A stretch of DNA of 64,000 nt from Afipia sp. (GCA_017308595.1 JAFKER010000005.1:382950-446949), one strand, 5' to 3'; shown: positions 33,639 to 42,661, numbered from the stretch's first letter. Numbers and translations are program-made. Notes: a model not told the origin generated them from the sequence alone.

Positions 33639-33998
33639 TTACCCCTGCACAGCGCCGGTGACCTTGCAGGAGCCTTCCGCAGCCTCCTGATCGATGAACG
33701 GGAATTTGGTCTTCTTGAACAGCTTGGTGGTCTTCGCCTTGACCGTCATCGGCAACCGCTGATCGGTTTCAATCTTCCGCCCGCCCGTCTTCGACATGTA
33801 GTCGCACTTCACGCGGATATCCTTCACCACGAAATCATTATCGTTGGTGACCTTGATGTCCGCGGTGCCGGCATTGTTGGAGCCGGGCTTGCGCCATTTC
33901 TCGATGGTGATTTTCACATTGTCGCCGGGGCCAGCGGCGGATGCGAGGCCTGTCCCGAGAATGACCGCTGCGGTGGTGATAACGATGAATGTCTTCAT
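33639..33998 (-). CDS. Small secreted protein of unknown function
   Basis: A 119-aa protein with a Sec signal peptide (MKTFIVITTAAVILGTGLASA, cleavage near 21). The mature part is basic, with KITIEKWRKPGSNNAGTADIKVTNDNDFVVKDIRVKCDYMSKTG, which looks like a beta-sandwich of the type seen in small periplasmic proteins. Two cysteines (KCDYM and GSCKV) could form one disulfide. AGGA lies seven bases before the ATG. I do not recognise a characterised family. It stands alone between tctA and the amidase. Confidence 0.7.
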   Translation of the reverse strand: MKTFIVITTAAVILGTGLASAAGPGDNVKITIEKWRKPGSNNAGTADIKVTNDNDFVVKDIRVKCDYMSKTGGRKIETDQRLPMTVKAKTTKLFKKTKFPFIDQEAAEGSCKVTGAVQG

Positions 33999-34149
33999 GG
34001 CTAAATCCTGAATGTTTAATGCAAAGTGGCCACCGCAAAGGCGGCCTTGTCATGGGCAAATGGACGGGCGATCATTGTGTGCGAATGTTTCGTCCCGACT
34101 ATAAAGGCCGCGCGATAGAAGCGCCAATAACAGTTGAATGGGAGTTGAA

Positions 34150-35553
34150 ATGAACGACATCTGGCGCCTTTCGGCTACTGAACTTGCGTCGCAGATCAGG
34201 TCCCGCAAAATCTCGGCAAGGGAGGCGGCGTCAGCCGCCATCGACCGCCTCAATGCTGTCAATCCGGCCATCAATGCGGTGATCGCCCATCGGCCGGAAG
34301 AAACGCTCGCGCAGGCCGATGCCGTCGATGCCGCAATTGCGAAAGGCGCGGATCCGGGAACGCTGGCCGGCGTGCCGGTCACTATCAAGGTCAATGTCGA
34401 TCAGGCCGGATTCGCTACCACGAACGGATTGACGCTGCAGCGTGACCTTGTGGCGCAGACCAATAGTCCGGTCGTTGACAACCTGCGCAAGGCAGGTGCG
34501 GTCGTTGTCGGGCGTACCAATACGCCGGCATTCTCGGCCCGGTGGTTCACCACCAATCTCGTCCATGGCGACACACGAAACCCGCGCGATCCCTCGATCA
34601 CGCCCGGGGGATCGTCAGGCGGCGCGGCGGCGGCTCTGACCGCCGGCATCGGGCATATCGCCCACGGCACCGACATCGCGGGCTCCGTGCGTTATCCCGC
34701 CTATGCCTGCGGCGTGCATGGCCTGCGGCCGACGCTGGGGCGCATACCAGCCTTCAATGCATCGTCACCGGAGCGGCCGATTGGCCCGCAAATTACCGCG
34801 GTGTCCGGCCCTCTGGCCCGGACGGTCGGCGACGTGCGGTTGGCTTTCCACGCCATGGCGCAGCGCGATCCGCGCGATCCGTGGTGGGTACCCGCGCCGC
34901 TGGAAGGTCCACCACGCGAAAAGCGCGCGGCGATCTGTGTGCGCCCCGATGGCCTGGAGACCGCGAAGGAGGTGAGCGATGCCGTCGCCGATGCGGGCAA
35001 GCGGCTTCAGCGTGCAGGCTGGATTGTCGAGGAGATCACCGAGATTCCGCCGTTCGCGGAAGCGGCCGACCTGCAGATGAAGCTCTGGCTGTCGGATGGC
35101 TATGACGCGCTGCGGGATGCGGCAGAACGCGAAGGCGATCCGGGCGCGCTGGCTATCCTGCGCGATCAGGAGCAGGTGGCGCGCAAGCTCGATCTCGCAG
35201 TGTTCTCGAAACTGCTGACCCGGCGCGCAACGCTGGTGCGGGCGTGGGAAATGTTTTTCGAGACTTATGCGGTGATTGTGATGCCGCCGTGCGGCGAACT
35301 GCCGTTCGAATGGCAGCTCGATCTCAAGGACAATTCGTCGTTGCATCGCGTGCTGCGAGCGCAGATGCCGCAGATTGCCTTGCCCTTCATCAGCATGCCT
35401 GGCCTGACGGTCTCGACAGGTCTGGTTGGCCGTGTGCCGGTCGGCGTTCAGATCGTCGGTGGGCGTTACAGGGAAGATCTTTGCCTTGCGGCGGGCGAGG
35501 CCATCGAGGCGGGCGGCGTGCCACCGAGCCCGATCGATCCTGTGCTGGCCTGA
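34150..35553 (+). CDS. Amidase-signature family hydrolase
   Basis: Amidase (GatA/AmiE-signature) protein, 467 aa, hydrolysing C-N amide bonds. The Ser-cisSer-Lys triad is readable: Lys in VPVTIKVNVDQAG (near residue 80), then PGGSSGGAAAALTAGIG (near 152-168) with cis-Ser and GTDIAGSVRYPA holding the nucleophile Ser. C-terminal TVSTGLVGRVPVGVQIVGGRYRED is typical. GGAG five bases before the ATG at 34150 decides the start over 34138. No signal peptide. It could release a carboxylate for neighbouring CoA pathways, but no operon link is visible. Confidence 0.9.
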   Translation: MNDIWRLSATELASQIRSRKISAREAASAAIDRLNAVNPAINAVIAHRPEETLAQADAVDAAIAKGADPGTLAGVPVTIKVNVDQAGFATTNGLTLQRDLVAQTNSPVVDNLRKAGAVVVGRTNTPAFSARWFTTNLVHGDTRNPRDPSITPGGSSGGAAAALTAGIGHIAHGTDIAGSVRYPAYACGVHGLRPTLGRIPAFNASSPERPIGPQITAVSGPLARTVGDVRLAFHAMAQRDPRDPWWVPAPLEGPPREKRAAICVRPDGLETAKEVSDAVADAGKRLQRAGWIVEEITEIPPFAEAADLQMKLWLSDGYDALRDAAEREGDPGALAILRDQEQVARKLDLAVFSKLLTRRATLVRAWEMFFETYAVIVMPPCGELPFEWQLDLKDNSSLHRVLRAQMPQIALPFISMPGLTVSTGLVGRVPVGVQIVGGRYREDLCLAAGEAIEAGGVPPSPIDPVLA

Positions 35554-35759
35554 AGGCGGCGTTTGGCGCTGAATACGCTTTCAGTGTCGGCAAGAAGCTG
35601 TTGAGTGCGCCGGACGACGCTGCGTCCGGCCTTCAGATCTCGATTGGCGACGTAGAGAAGGCGCTGTCCCTCGACAACGAGTTCGCGGGCGTGCTTGATC
35701 TGCTCGTCGAAGGAAACCGCAGCCGGGGTCGCCGGTGTCTCCGCCTTGGCCGTCGTCAT
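35466..35759 (-). CDS. Small unknown protein, overlaps the amidase end
   Basis: A 97-aa frame starting MTTAKAETPATPAAVSFDEQ, with a charged helical centre HARELVVEGQRLLYVANRDLKAGRSVVRRTQQLLAD. CGGAG lies eight bases before the ATG, and codon use in the centre looks like real coding. The last 27 residues (ASTGSIGLGGTPP...) run antisense through the amidase 3' end, so the reading is likely extended there by chance or by loss of an earlier stop. No family recognised. It may encode a small cytoplasmic, possibly coiled-coil protein. Confidence 0.5.
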   Translation of the reverse strand: MTTAKAETPATPAAVSFDEQIKHARELVVEGQRLLYVANRDLKAGRSVVRRTQQLLADTESVFSAKRRLQASTGSIGLGGTPPASMASPAARQRSSL

Positions 35760-36031
35760 GGTCCGGCTCCGAATCTGTATGTTCAGGTTGCCTTGGTTAC
35801 GTCTGCCCTGTGTTCATCAACGCCGATGTTAGCCAATCGTTCGGGCTGAGTCCCGGTGAACCACAAAAATTTCAACCGGAAGCCGATTCGCCCGCAAGGC
35901 TTTGGCGGCCCGATGGAATTCTCTCTTGTGCAGCCTGTCGACCGGCGCGTCGGATCAAATAAACGGCACTCGCCGGTGTTTGAATTGGCAAAGACCCGCA
36001 GGTTCGCAAGACTGTCACCGGAAATTTGCCG

Positions 36032-37468
36032 ATGGTTCAAAATCTGCTGTGCTGGCTCCTACCGCTCGTCCTTTCTGTGACGGCGGCTGTTGCTGCGCCG
36101 ATGGAGCGCGGTGTTGCCATCACCGATCCGCACGTTCTGCAACGCCTCGATGAGTCAGGATTGAGCCTCGGTCAATTGCTCGGCGCTGCTGCCAATGCGG
36201 CAAGCGCGGACTTGATTGCGTTGCCGTCCATGGCGAAGGCTCGGGAAGCAACCGATCGCGATTTCAATACTTACGTCGTCGGTCACCGGAACGAGCGCGA
36301 TGCGCTGCATCTGTTCGACCGCGATGCGTTGAACGCGCCGGGCACGCGCTTTGATCTCGCTGGCATCGTCAACCGCATGGATCGTGCATTTGTTTCGCCG
36401 GACACATGCGGCGAAATCCGGTTGATTTACCGGCCCGTTGCCAACCATGCCTCCATCAAAAAGGAGAACCCACCGGCGCGGCTGCCGATGACACTCAATC
36501 TGGTCATGAAGGCGAAGCCGGCGAATGCCGGTGCGACATGTGCCGAACTGGCCCGGCGCTGGCTGGCGTTGGCCGACCAATCTCCTGCATCCGCTGCGAC
36601 GCTGACCGCGCAAGGCGGCGCGCTTGAATGGATCCGGCGTGACGCCATCGACCGGATTGAGATCAATGTTCAGATCGCGCGCGCGTCCGCCGACGTCAAT
36701 GATCTGGAGGGCAGGGCGGATTATCTGATGAAGGTGTTTCGCTACAACGGAACGCTGTTCGAAGAATCTCCGCTGGAGAACCAGATCGACGTGCTGCGAA
36801 TTCGTGCCGATGAAAAGCTCCTCGCGGATTTCAAGACATGGATGCTCGATCCGGCGCGGATCGCGGAGCTTGATCGCGGGGCGATCGTTCTGCCGGATCG
36901 GTTTCTTGCCACGCGTGTCATCAATGTGACCCCTGCGCAGACAAACCCCGAAGACAAGGCTCGCGAGTTGTTTTCCGATGACGAGATTGTTTCGGCTCTG
37001 GCGAAGGCGTCGGCGAATGCGCCGCTTGAGAATCTAAAATCTCCGGCAGGATTCGCGCGCCGTCTTGATGACATGACGTGTGGCGGTTGCCACCAGACCC
37101 GCGCGATCGGTGGCTTCCATCTGCCCGGCGCCGAGCGGCCGGGATGGGCCGCAGGGGCGGTGGTGGCTGCGGGCTCGCCGCATTTCTTCGGCGATCAGGA
37201 GCGCCGCCGCGATATTCTCAATGCGTTCCGCGAAGGCCGTGCGCCGGACTTTTCACGCGCCTTTTCCGCAAGGCCGCAGGAGCGCCGCGCGCGGGAGCTT
37301 ACGGGAACGACCTACGTGAATGGCTGGGGCGCGACATGTGCTGCGGCGGGTGAGAATTCCGCGCCCGACGGAAGCTTCGCGTCATGGACCTGCGCGGAGG
37401 GGCTGACGTGTCAGGCAACCGGCGCGAGAGATGCGCGCGCCGGGTTCTGTTTTCCAAAGGACAGGTAG
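36032..37468 (+). CDS. Secreted protein with one CxxCH heme-type motif, unknown function
   Basis: A 478-aa exported protein. Signal peptide MVQNLLCWLLPLVLSVTAAVAA, then a large domain with FDLAGIVNRMDRAFVSPDTCGEIRLIYRPV (residues ~110-140) and an extended middle. At C350-H354 is MTCGGCHQTRAIGGFHLPG, a CxxCH covalent heme site. The C-terminal 60 residues hold several more cysteines (ATCAAAG, WTCAEGLTCQ, GFCF), suggesting disulfides. Apart from the heme motif I recognise no catalytic family; FNRVDL/CGEYR-type proteins of other bacteria seem related. Start at ATG 36032 (a TTG lies two codons earlier). Monocistronic; a palindromic element follows. Confidence 0.8.
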   Translation: MVQNLLCWLLPLVLSVTAAVAAPMERGVAITDPHVLQRLDESGLSLGQLLGAAANAASADLIALPSMAKAREATDRDFNTYVVGHRNERDALHLFDRDALNAPGTRFDLAGIVNRMDRAFVSPDTCGEIRLIYRPVANHASIKKENPPARLPMTLNLVMKAKPANAGATCAELARRWLALADQSPASAATLTAQGGALEWIRRDAIDRIEINVQIARASADVNDLEGRADYLMKVFRYNGTLFEESPLENQIDVLRIRADEKLLADFKTWMLDPARIAELDRGAIVLPDRFLATRVINVTPAQTNPEDKARELFSDDEIVSALAKASANAPLENLKSPAGFARRLDDMTCGGCHQTRAIGGFHLPGAERPGWAAGAVVAAGSPHFFGDQERRRDILNAFREGRAPDFSRAFSARPQERRARELTGTTYVNGWGATCAAAGENSAPDGSFASWTCAEGLTCQATGARDARAGFCFPKDR

Positions 37469-37477
37469 CTCAATCCC

Positions 37478-37605
37478 GTTATTGCGAGGAGCCACTAGCG
37501 CGTTTACGCGCGTCCTTGTCGCACTATGGCGACGTAGCAATCCATCTTCTTCCCCCTCTGTCCCACAAGGGAGAGGGGGAAAAAGATGACTTCGCTCGCA
37601 ATGAC
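37478..37605. repeat. Composite palindromic element: GTCATTGCG type with a second palindrome inside
   Basis: Outer ends CGTTATTGCGAGGAG and CTCGCAATGACG match the element at 33555. Inside, the right inner arm is replaced by an independent inverted repeat TTCCCCCTCT/AGAGGGGGAA (37550-37559 with 37572-37581), and CGCGTTTACGCGCG forms a small third hairpin. It fills the gap between the CxxCH protein and the convergent CoA transferase. Confidence 0.78.
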
Positions 37606-37625
37606 GATGGAGCGTATTTCGTGTT

Positions 37626-38825
37626 TTACGCCACGATCCCCGCCGCACGCATCTTGGCGATTTCCGCGGCATTGAATCCCGCTGCCGCCAGCACCTCATC
37701 GCTGTGCTGGCCGACATTCGGCGCCATGCGTGGCTGCACTTTCTTCGCGCCTTCGATGAAGATCGGCGTGTTGATGGTGCGCAGCTCGCTGTCGGCGAAC
37801 GGCACGACGGCCTCAGTGACTCGCATCTGCTCGTCGTTCGGAATGTCCTGCGGAATACCGACCACGCCGAAGATCAGGCCGTTGCCGTCCAGCGTCTTGC
37901 GCCAGTGCGAGAGCGGCTTGGTCGCGAACACCTTGTCGAGGATCGCGATCAGGTCTGCCGCGTGCTTGTGGCGCGCGGGCTTGTTTTCGAAACGCGGATC
38001 GGCAAGCAGATCCTCGCGCTCGATGACCTTGGCGAACACCGGGAACTGCTTTTCTTCATTGAGCAGCGACAGGATGATCCAGCGGTCATCGGCGCACTTG
38101 TAGTGGCAGGTGACGGCGTTCAGCGCGTGGTCACGAGGCGGACGTTTCTGGAAGGTGGCGCCGCAAAGTGCGGCTTGCGCGTAAATGCCGTTGGACCAGA
38201 TGCCGTTGACCATCAGATTGGACATCACCTGTGTGCCTTTGCCGGTCTTCTCGCGCTGATAGAGCGCAGTGACGATACCGGCGAACAGAGACATGGCGCA
38301 GGGATGATCGCCCATACCGGGCATCGAGCGGGCTGGCACGGTCTCATCGGTTTCGCGCACGAGGTCCATCAGGCCGGAACGCGCCCACCATGCGTTGCTG
38401 TCGAAGCCAGGCTTGTCGGCTTCGGGGCCGGTCTCGCCATAGCCGGTGAAGGATGCATAGATCAGCCTGTCGTTGAGCGGGGCGAGGTCCTTGTAGGTGA
38501 CGCCGAGCTTCTTGCGCACCGGGGGCGGGAAATTGGTGATGAACACGTCGGCCTCGGCGGCGAGCTTGCGCAGCACGGCCTGACCTTCAGGCTTGGCGAG
38601 ATCGAGCGCGAGGCTCTTCTTGTTGCGGCCTTCCAGCATCCACGCATAATTGTGCGGGCTGATGGGATAGCCCGGCAGATGCGGCAGGTTGCGGACCGGG
38701 TCGCCCGCGCCCGGCGGTTCGATCTTGATAACGTCGGCCCCGAAGTCGGATAGCGCGGTAGCGGAGGATGGTGCCGCGATGAAGCTCGCGCAGTCGATGA
38801 CCTTCAGACCTTCGAAAATTCCCAT
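37626..38825 (-). CDS. CaiB/BaiF-type CoA transferase
   Basis: Class III CoA transferase, 399 aa. FEGLKVIDCASFIAAPSSATALSDFGADVIKIEPPGAGDP opens the CoA fold; the sequence continues LALDLAKPEGQAVLRKLAAEADVFITNFPPPVRKKLG, and the catalytic Asp is in MPGMGDHPCAMSLFAGI (near residue 180). It reads leftward after the PaaK-like gene, 53 bases apart, and may share its transcript. Two ways of making CoA esters (transferase and ligase) side by side suggest a single acid being channelled, but this is inference. Confidence 0.9.
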   Translation of the reverse strand: MGIFEGLKVIDCASFIAAPSSATALSDFGADVIKIEPPGAGDPVRNLPHLPGYPISPHNYAWMLEGRNKKSLALDLAKPEGQAVLRKLAAEADVFITNFPPPVRKKLGVTYKDLAPLNDRLIYASFTGYGETGPEADKPGFDSNAWWARSGLMDLVRETDETVPARSMPGMGDHPCAMSLFAGIVTALYQREKTGKGTQVMSNLMVNGIWSNGIYAQAALCGATFQKRPPRDHALNAVTCHYKCADDRWIILSLLNEEKQFPVFAKVIEREDLLADPRFENKPARHKHAADLIAILDKVFATKPLSHWRKTLDGNGLIFGVVGIPQDIPNDEQMRVTEAVVPFADSELRTINTPIFIEGAKKVQPRMAPNVGQHSDEVLAAAGFNAAEIAKMRAAGIVA

Positions 38826-38878
38826 ATCGGCGTATTCCCTGTGCTTTTGTCAGGGCCGCCGGTGGGCTGGGCGGCCTG

Positions 38879-40111
38879 CTAGTCGTTCTTGCGTTCGTCC
38901 GAGATCGCCTTGCCGTCGTTCGGCAGCGAACCGGGGGCGACCAAAGTGACATTGCCGGATAGCTTTGTCACGGCGCGCAGGGTCGACGCAACCGCATCCC
39001 GCAATGCATCAGCGGGGGTTGCGGTTTCCGCCGAAAGCGTCATCGCGTCGGTTTCCTGCTCGCGGGTCACGATCAGGCGCAGGCGGCCCAGTTCAGGGTG
39101 GCGATTGCCGATTTCGGCGATCTGCTCGGGGCGAACGAACATGCCCTTTACTTTCGTCGTCTGGTCGGCGCGGCCCATCCAGCCCTTGATGCGCATATTG
39201 GTCCGCCCGCAAGGGCTTGCTCCGGCCAGCACGGCGCTGAGGTCGCCGAGCGCCAGGCGAACAACCGGGTGGTGCGGGTTCAGCGTGGTGACGACGATTT
39301 CGCCGACATCGCCCTCGGCCACCGGCTCTCCGGTTCCCGGACGCACGATCTCAACAATGATGCCTTCGCTGACCACGAGGCCCTCACGGGCGGCGGTCTC
39401 GTAGGCGACGATGCCGAGATCGGCGGTGCCGAAGTTCTGATAGGCGTCGACGCCGCGCGCCTTCATTTCCTCCTGCAGTGATTTCGGGAACGCCGCACCG
39501 GAGACGACGGCGCGCTTGATCGAGGAAGCGTCGCGCCCGGTTCTGTCTGCCGCATCGAGCAGGATCTTGAGAAAGTCCGGCGTGCCGGAATAGCCGACAG
39601 GCCGATAGGCTTCGATCAGTTCGAACTGCTGCTCGGTGTTGCCGGGGCCTCCGGGAATGACGGCGCAGCCCAGCGCACGCGCGGACGTATCGAAGATGAA
39701 GCCGCCCGGCGTCAGATGATAGCTGAAGGTGTTGAGAACGATGTCGCCGGAACGAAAGCCCGCGGCGAAGACGGCGCGCGCGCCGCGCCACGGATCGGTT
39801 TCCGCCGCCTCCGGTTCGAAGATCGGCCCGGGCGAGGTGAAGAGGCGGCCAAACGATCCTGCAGGCGAGGCGACAAAGCCGCCAAACGGCGGCGCGGCCT
39901 TGTGGTGCGCAGGCAAATCGGATTTGCGCAGCACCGGCAGTTTCGCCAGCGCGGCACGGCCGGTGACGGATGTCAGATCAACGCCCTTGAAGCGCTCCGC
40001 ATAGGCCGGGGCTTTTGCCGCCGCAGCCAGCACGCCGGGGAGGCGCTTAAACAGGTCGGCCTCTCGCTCGGAGGACGAACGTGTTTCGAGGGCATCGTAG
40101 TGACTGGTCAT
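38879..40111 (-). CDS. PaaK-like adenylate-forming CoA ligase
   Basis: Adenylate-forming enzyme of the phenylacetate-CoA ligase group, 410 aa from the start at 40111. It shows GYSGTPDFLKILLDA, VVSGAAFPKSLQEEMKARGVDAYQNFGTADLG (A4/A5 region), GEIVVTTLNPHHPVVRLALGDLSAVL and WMGRADQTTKVKGMFVRPEQIAEI (hinge), as in PaaK. The usual P-loop reads FTSPGPIFEPE, lacking the canonical SSGTTG, as happens in this group. The open frame continues to 40258, but that part is a palindromic repeat, so 40111 is preferred. An aromatic or related acid is a possible substrate. Confidence 0.83.
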   Translation of the reverse strand: MTSHYDALETRSSSEREADLFKRLPGVLAAAAKAPAYAERFKGVDLTSVTGRAALAKLPVLRKSDLPAHHKAAPPFGGFVASPAGSFGRLFTSPGPIFEPEAAETDPWRGARAVFAAGFRSGDIVLNTFSYHLTPGGFIFDTSARALGCAVIPGGPGNTEQQFELIEAYRPVGYSGTPDFLKILLDAADRTGRDASSIKRAVVSGAAFPKSLQEEMKARGVDAYQNFGTADLGIVAYETAAREGLVVSEGIIVEIVRPGTGEPVAEGDVGEIVVTTLNPHHPVVRLALGDLSAVLAGASPCGRTNMRIKGWMGRADQTTKVKGMFVRPEQIAEIGNRHPELGRLRLIVTREQETDAMTLSAETATPADALRDAVASTLRAVTKLSGNVTLVAPGSLPNDGKAISDERKND

Positions 40112-40133
40112 CGATTGGCCTGTATCGCGATCC

Positions 40134-40269
40134 GTCACCCTGAGGAGCGCGCTCTTGCGCGCCTCGAAGGGTGACCTGTTAGTTGAAGCCCATCCTTCGA
40201 GGCTCGCCGCCAGAGCAGGCGTAGCCTGCATAAACTTGGCTACGATGGCGGCTCGCACCTCAGGATGAC
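40134..40269. repeat. Intergenic palindromic element, GTCACCCTGAGG type
   Basis: Ends GTCACCCTGAGG and CCTCAGGATGAC are inverted with one mismatch; inside are GCGCGCTCTTGCGCGC and CTTCGAGG/CCTTCGAGG arms. It separates the PaaK-like gene from livF, and its left part is read through by a spurious N-terminal extension of the ligase frame. Confidence 0.75.
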
Positions 40270-40291
40270 GCGGTTTCCTGTCGATCCATTC

Positions 40292-41131
40292 TCACAGCCA
40301 GCGCTTGCGGCGCTTGAAGCTCTTCAGGTTCTTGAAACTCTTGCGCTGGTCGCCCGCGCCGCCGAGATAGAATTCCTTGACGTCTTCGTTGTTGCGCAAT
40401 TCGTCCGCGGTGCCGTCGAGCACGACCTTGCCCTGTTCCATGATGTAACCATGGCTGGCGACGGAGAGCGCCGCGCGCGCATTCTGCTCCACCAGAAGAA
40501 TGGTGACGCCGAGGTCGCGGTTGATCTGCTTGATGATGGAAAACACTTCCTTGACCAGCAGCGGGGACAGGCCCATCGACGGCTCGTCCATCAGGATCAT
40601 CTTGGGGCGCGCCATCATCGCGCGGCCGATCGCCAGCATCTGCTGTTCGCCGCCGGAGAGATAGCCGGCGAGGCCGGTGCGCTCCTTGAGGCGCGGGAAG
40701 TAGTTGTAGACCATCTCGATATCGCTGTTGATCTGGTTGTCGCTGCGCGTAAATGCGCCGAGCCGCAGATTTTCAAGCGAGGTCATGTCCGCGATGATGC
40801 GGCGCCCTTCCATGACCTGAAAAATGCCACGGCGTACGATCTTGTCGGGATCGATACCGTCGATACGTTCGCCGTCGAACATGATTTCGCCGCGCGTGAC
40901 TTCGCCGTCCTCGGTCTTGAGCAGGCCTGAGATCGCCTTCAGCGTTGTCGATTTGCCCGCGCCGTTCGCACCCAGCAGCGCGACGATTGCACCCTTCGGC
41001 ACATCGAGGCTCAGGCCGCGCAGCACGAGGATGACGTTGTCGTAAACGACCTCGATGTTCTTCACGGCCAGAAGCGGCGCCGCTGTGGCGGCGGCGGGTT
41101 TTGAAGCGACTGTTTCGATCATGGTTGTCAT
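40292..41131 (-). CDS. livF: LIV-type ABC transporter ATP-binding protein LivF
   Basis: ATPase of the second LIV system, 279 aa. It has a 20-residue Ala/Thr-rich N-terminal extension, then LLAVKNIEVVYDNVILVLRGLSLDVPKG, Walker A GANGAGKST, signature LSGGEQQMLAIGRAMM, Walker B MILMDEPSMGL and the end VKEFYLGGAGDQR followed by a basic tail. It is the last gene of the block, after a 193-bp gap full of hairpins that lies behind the binding-protein gene. A second in-frame ATG three codons in is also possible. Confidence 0.92.
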   Translation of the reverse strand: MTTMIETVASKPAAATAAPLLAVKNIEVVYDNVILVLRGLSLDVPKGAIVALLGANGAGKSTTLKAISGLLKTEDGEVTRGEIMFDGERIDGIDPDKIVRRGIFQVMEGRRIIADMTSLENLRLGAFTRSDNQINSDIEMVYNYFPRLKERTGLAGYLSGGEQQMLAIGRAMMARPKMILMDEPSMGLSPLLVKEVFSIIKQINRDLGVTILLVEQNARAALSVASHGYIMEQGKVVLDGTADELRNNEDVKEFYLGGAGDQRKSFKNLKSFKRRKRWL

Positions 41132-41157
41132 ATCGCGTCGGTCATTCTGGTTCCGAT

Positions 41158-41275
41158 GTCATTGCCGGACATAGCCGTTTAAAGAACGGCGTCGCTTCGC
41201 TCGCCTATGCCCCGGCAATCCATCTCAAGACATTTCAGAAGAAGGATGGATGCGCGGGGCATGCCCGCGCATGAC
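41158..41275. repeat. Intergenic palindromic element, GTCATTGCCGG type
   Basis: Starts GTCATTGCCGG and has the inverse CCCCGGCAATCC in the middle, then GGATGGATGCGCGGGGCATGC and the end GCGCATGAC. It occupies most of the gap between livK and livF of the second system, so it would be transcribed inside that operon. Confidence 0.72.
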
Positions 41276-41290
41276 GTTTTTGTATCCGTT

Positions 41291-41315
41291 CCTCTCCCCG
41301 CAAAGCGGGGAGAGG
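41291..41315 (-). other. Perfect hairpin directly after livK (second LIV system)
   Basis: An 11-bp perfect stem CCTCTCCCCGC/GCGGGGAGAGG with loop AAA, starting ten bases beyond the livK stop on the minus strand. No T run. Probably a 3'-end stabiliser or processing signal for the binding-protein message. Confidence 0.7.
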
Positions 41316-41324
41316 AAGCAGAGC

Positions 41325-42605
41325 TTACCAGCCGAGCCATTCCGCTTTGCGCGGCAGATCGACGGTCTTCACCTTTTCGAGCTTCACAGTGCCGTTCTTG
41401 ACGAGATCGGCCACCGGAGCGTCCGTCGCGCCCGACACCTTCATGCGATAGATGTCGACCTTCATGGTCGGACGATGATCCTTCTCGGTCCAGGTCGACG
41501 GATTGCAGACGCCTTCCATTCCGGCAGGCACCCAGTCCTTCTTCTGGTAGAAGCCCTTCTTCACGTTCTCGCCGGTCGCGCCGCCGTTCTTGGCGGCCCA
41601 TTCGACGGCCTCCTTCATGTAGAGCGCAGTGCAGACGCCCGCGACGTAATGCACCGGACGATAGGCTGTGCCGGCGGCATCGGACATCTTCGAGATTTCC
41701 TGCACCGTTTTCATGCCGGGAGCGTTGCCGCCCCACGCCACAGCCGTGCGGAGCGGGAACACCACGCCGTCGGCAGCAGCGCCTGCGGCCTTCGCGGCGT
41801 TTTCGTCCATGCCCCAGACGTTGCCCATGAACTGGACATCGGCGCCGGCAGCCTTACAGGCGTTCAGCACGGAGATGTTGGAGCCGGCAGTGTTGCCGAG
41901 ATAGGCATAGTTCGCACCCGAGCTTTTCAGCGTCAGGCACTGTGCACTGTAGTCGCCCGGCGTGAGGGCGAACACGATGGCAGGCAAAACCTCGAAGCCG
42001 AGTTCGGCGGCAATTGCTTCACCCGCGGCCTTCGGTGCGTTCGGGTATGGATGGTTCGCGCCCATGTGGACGTATTTCGGCTTGCCGGGCTTGCCCTTGG
42101 ACTTCCAGTCCTCGGCGGCCCAGGTCAGCATGCCGCGAAGCGCGTCGGAATAGCTCGGGCCGTAGAAGAAGTTGTAAGGGGCTGCTTCGGTCTTGCCGCC
42201 AGCGCCGGTCGGGTCCGACAGAGCTGCCGAGTAAGAGCCGGAAATGTCCGGAATCTTGTCTTCGGCGACGAACTTCTTCAGCGCTTCGGTATCAGCCGTG
42301 CCCCAGCCGAGGATCGCCGACACCTTGTCGCCGCCGGACCACTTCTTGTACTGCGCAATCGCGCGCGGCACTTGATAACCGTAATCGACGGTGTCGACAT
42401 TGACCTTGGCGCCGCCGATGCCGCCGTTCTTGTTCACATAGGCGAACGCGTCGGCGACACCCTGACCGAATGGCGTACCGACGTCGGACGTCGCGCCCGA
42501 GTAGTCGGCAAGATGGCCCAGCGAAATCGCCTTCTGCGCCATGGCCGATGTTGCGCCGAACGTGACCGCCAGTGCGGCGGTGCCGAGAAGTGTTTTCATC
42601 TTCAT
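41325..42605 (-). CDS. livK: LIV-type periplasmic substrate-binding protein
   Basis: Binding protein of the second LIV system, 426 aa. Signal peptide MKMKTLLGTAALAVTFGATSAMA, mature start QKAISLGHLADYSGATSDVGTPFGQGVADAFAYVNKNGGIGG, then VSAILGWGTADTEALKKF and YSAQCLTLKSSGANYAYLGNTAG. The sequence is distant from the other two binding proteins of the window (5568 and 52353), so a different ligand is expected. GGAGG lies eight bases before the ATG at 42605. The embedded CoA ligase (44629) suggests a carboxylic ligand. Confidence 0.92.
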   Translation of the reverse strand: MKMKTLLGTAALAVTFGATSAMAQKAISLGHLADYSGATSDVGTPFGQGVADAFAYVNKNGGIGGAKVNVDTVDYGYQVPRAIAQYKKWSGGDKVSAILGWGTADTEALKKFVAEDKIPDISGSYSAALSDPTGAGGKTEAAPYNFFYGPSYSDALRGMLTWAAEDWKSKGKPGKPKYVHMGANHPYPNAPKAAGEAIAAELGFEVLPAIVFALTPGDYSAQCLTLKSSGANYAYLGNTAGSNISVLNACKAAGADVQFMGNVWGMDENAAKAAGAAADGVVFPLRTAVAWGGNAPGMKTVQEISKMSDAAGTAYRPVHYVAGVCTALYMKEAVEWAAKNGGATGENVKKGFYQKKDWVPAGMEGVCNPSTWTEKDHRPTMKVDIYRMKVSGATDAPVADLVKNGTVKLEKVKTVDLPRKAEWLGW

Positions 42606-42661
42606 TGTTGTCATCCTCCGGTTTCCTCTCGAGGTCTTTTGTGTTCGGGCCCGTTCCGACC

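Noticed and set aside
40112-40258. N-terminal extension of the PaaK-like ligase
   Set aside because: These codons read through a palindromic element (40134-40269); a normal start lies at 40111.
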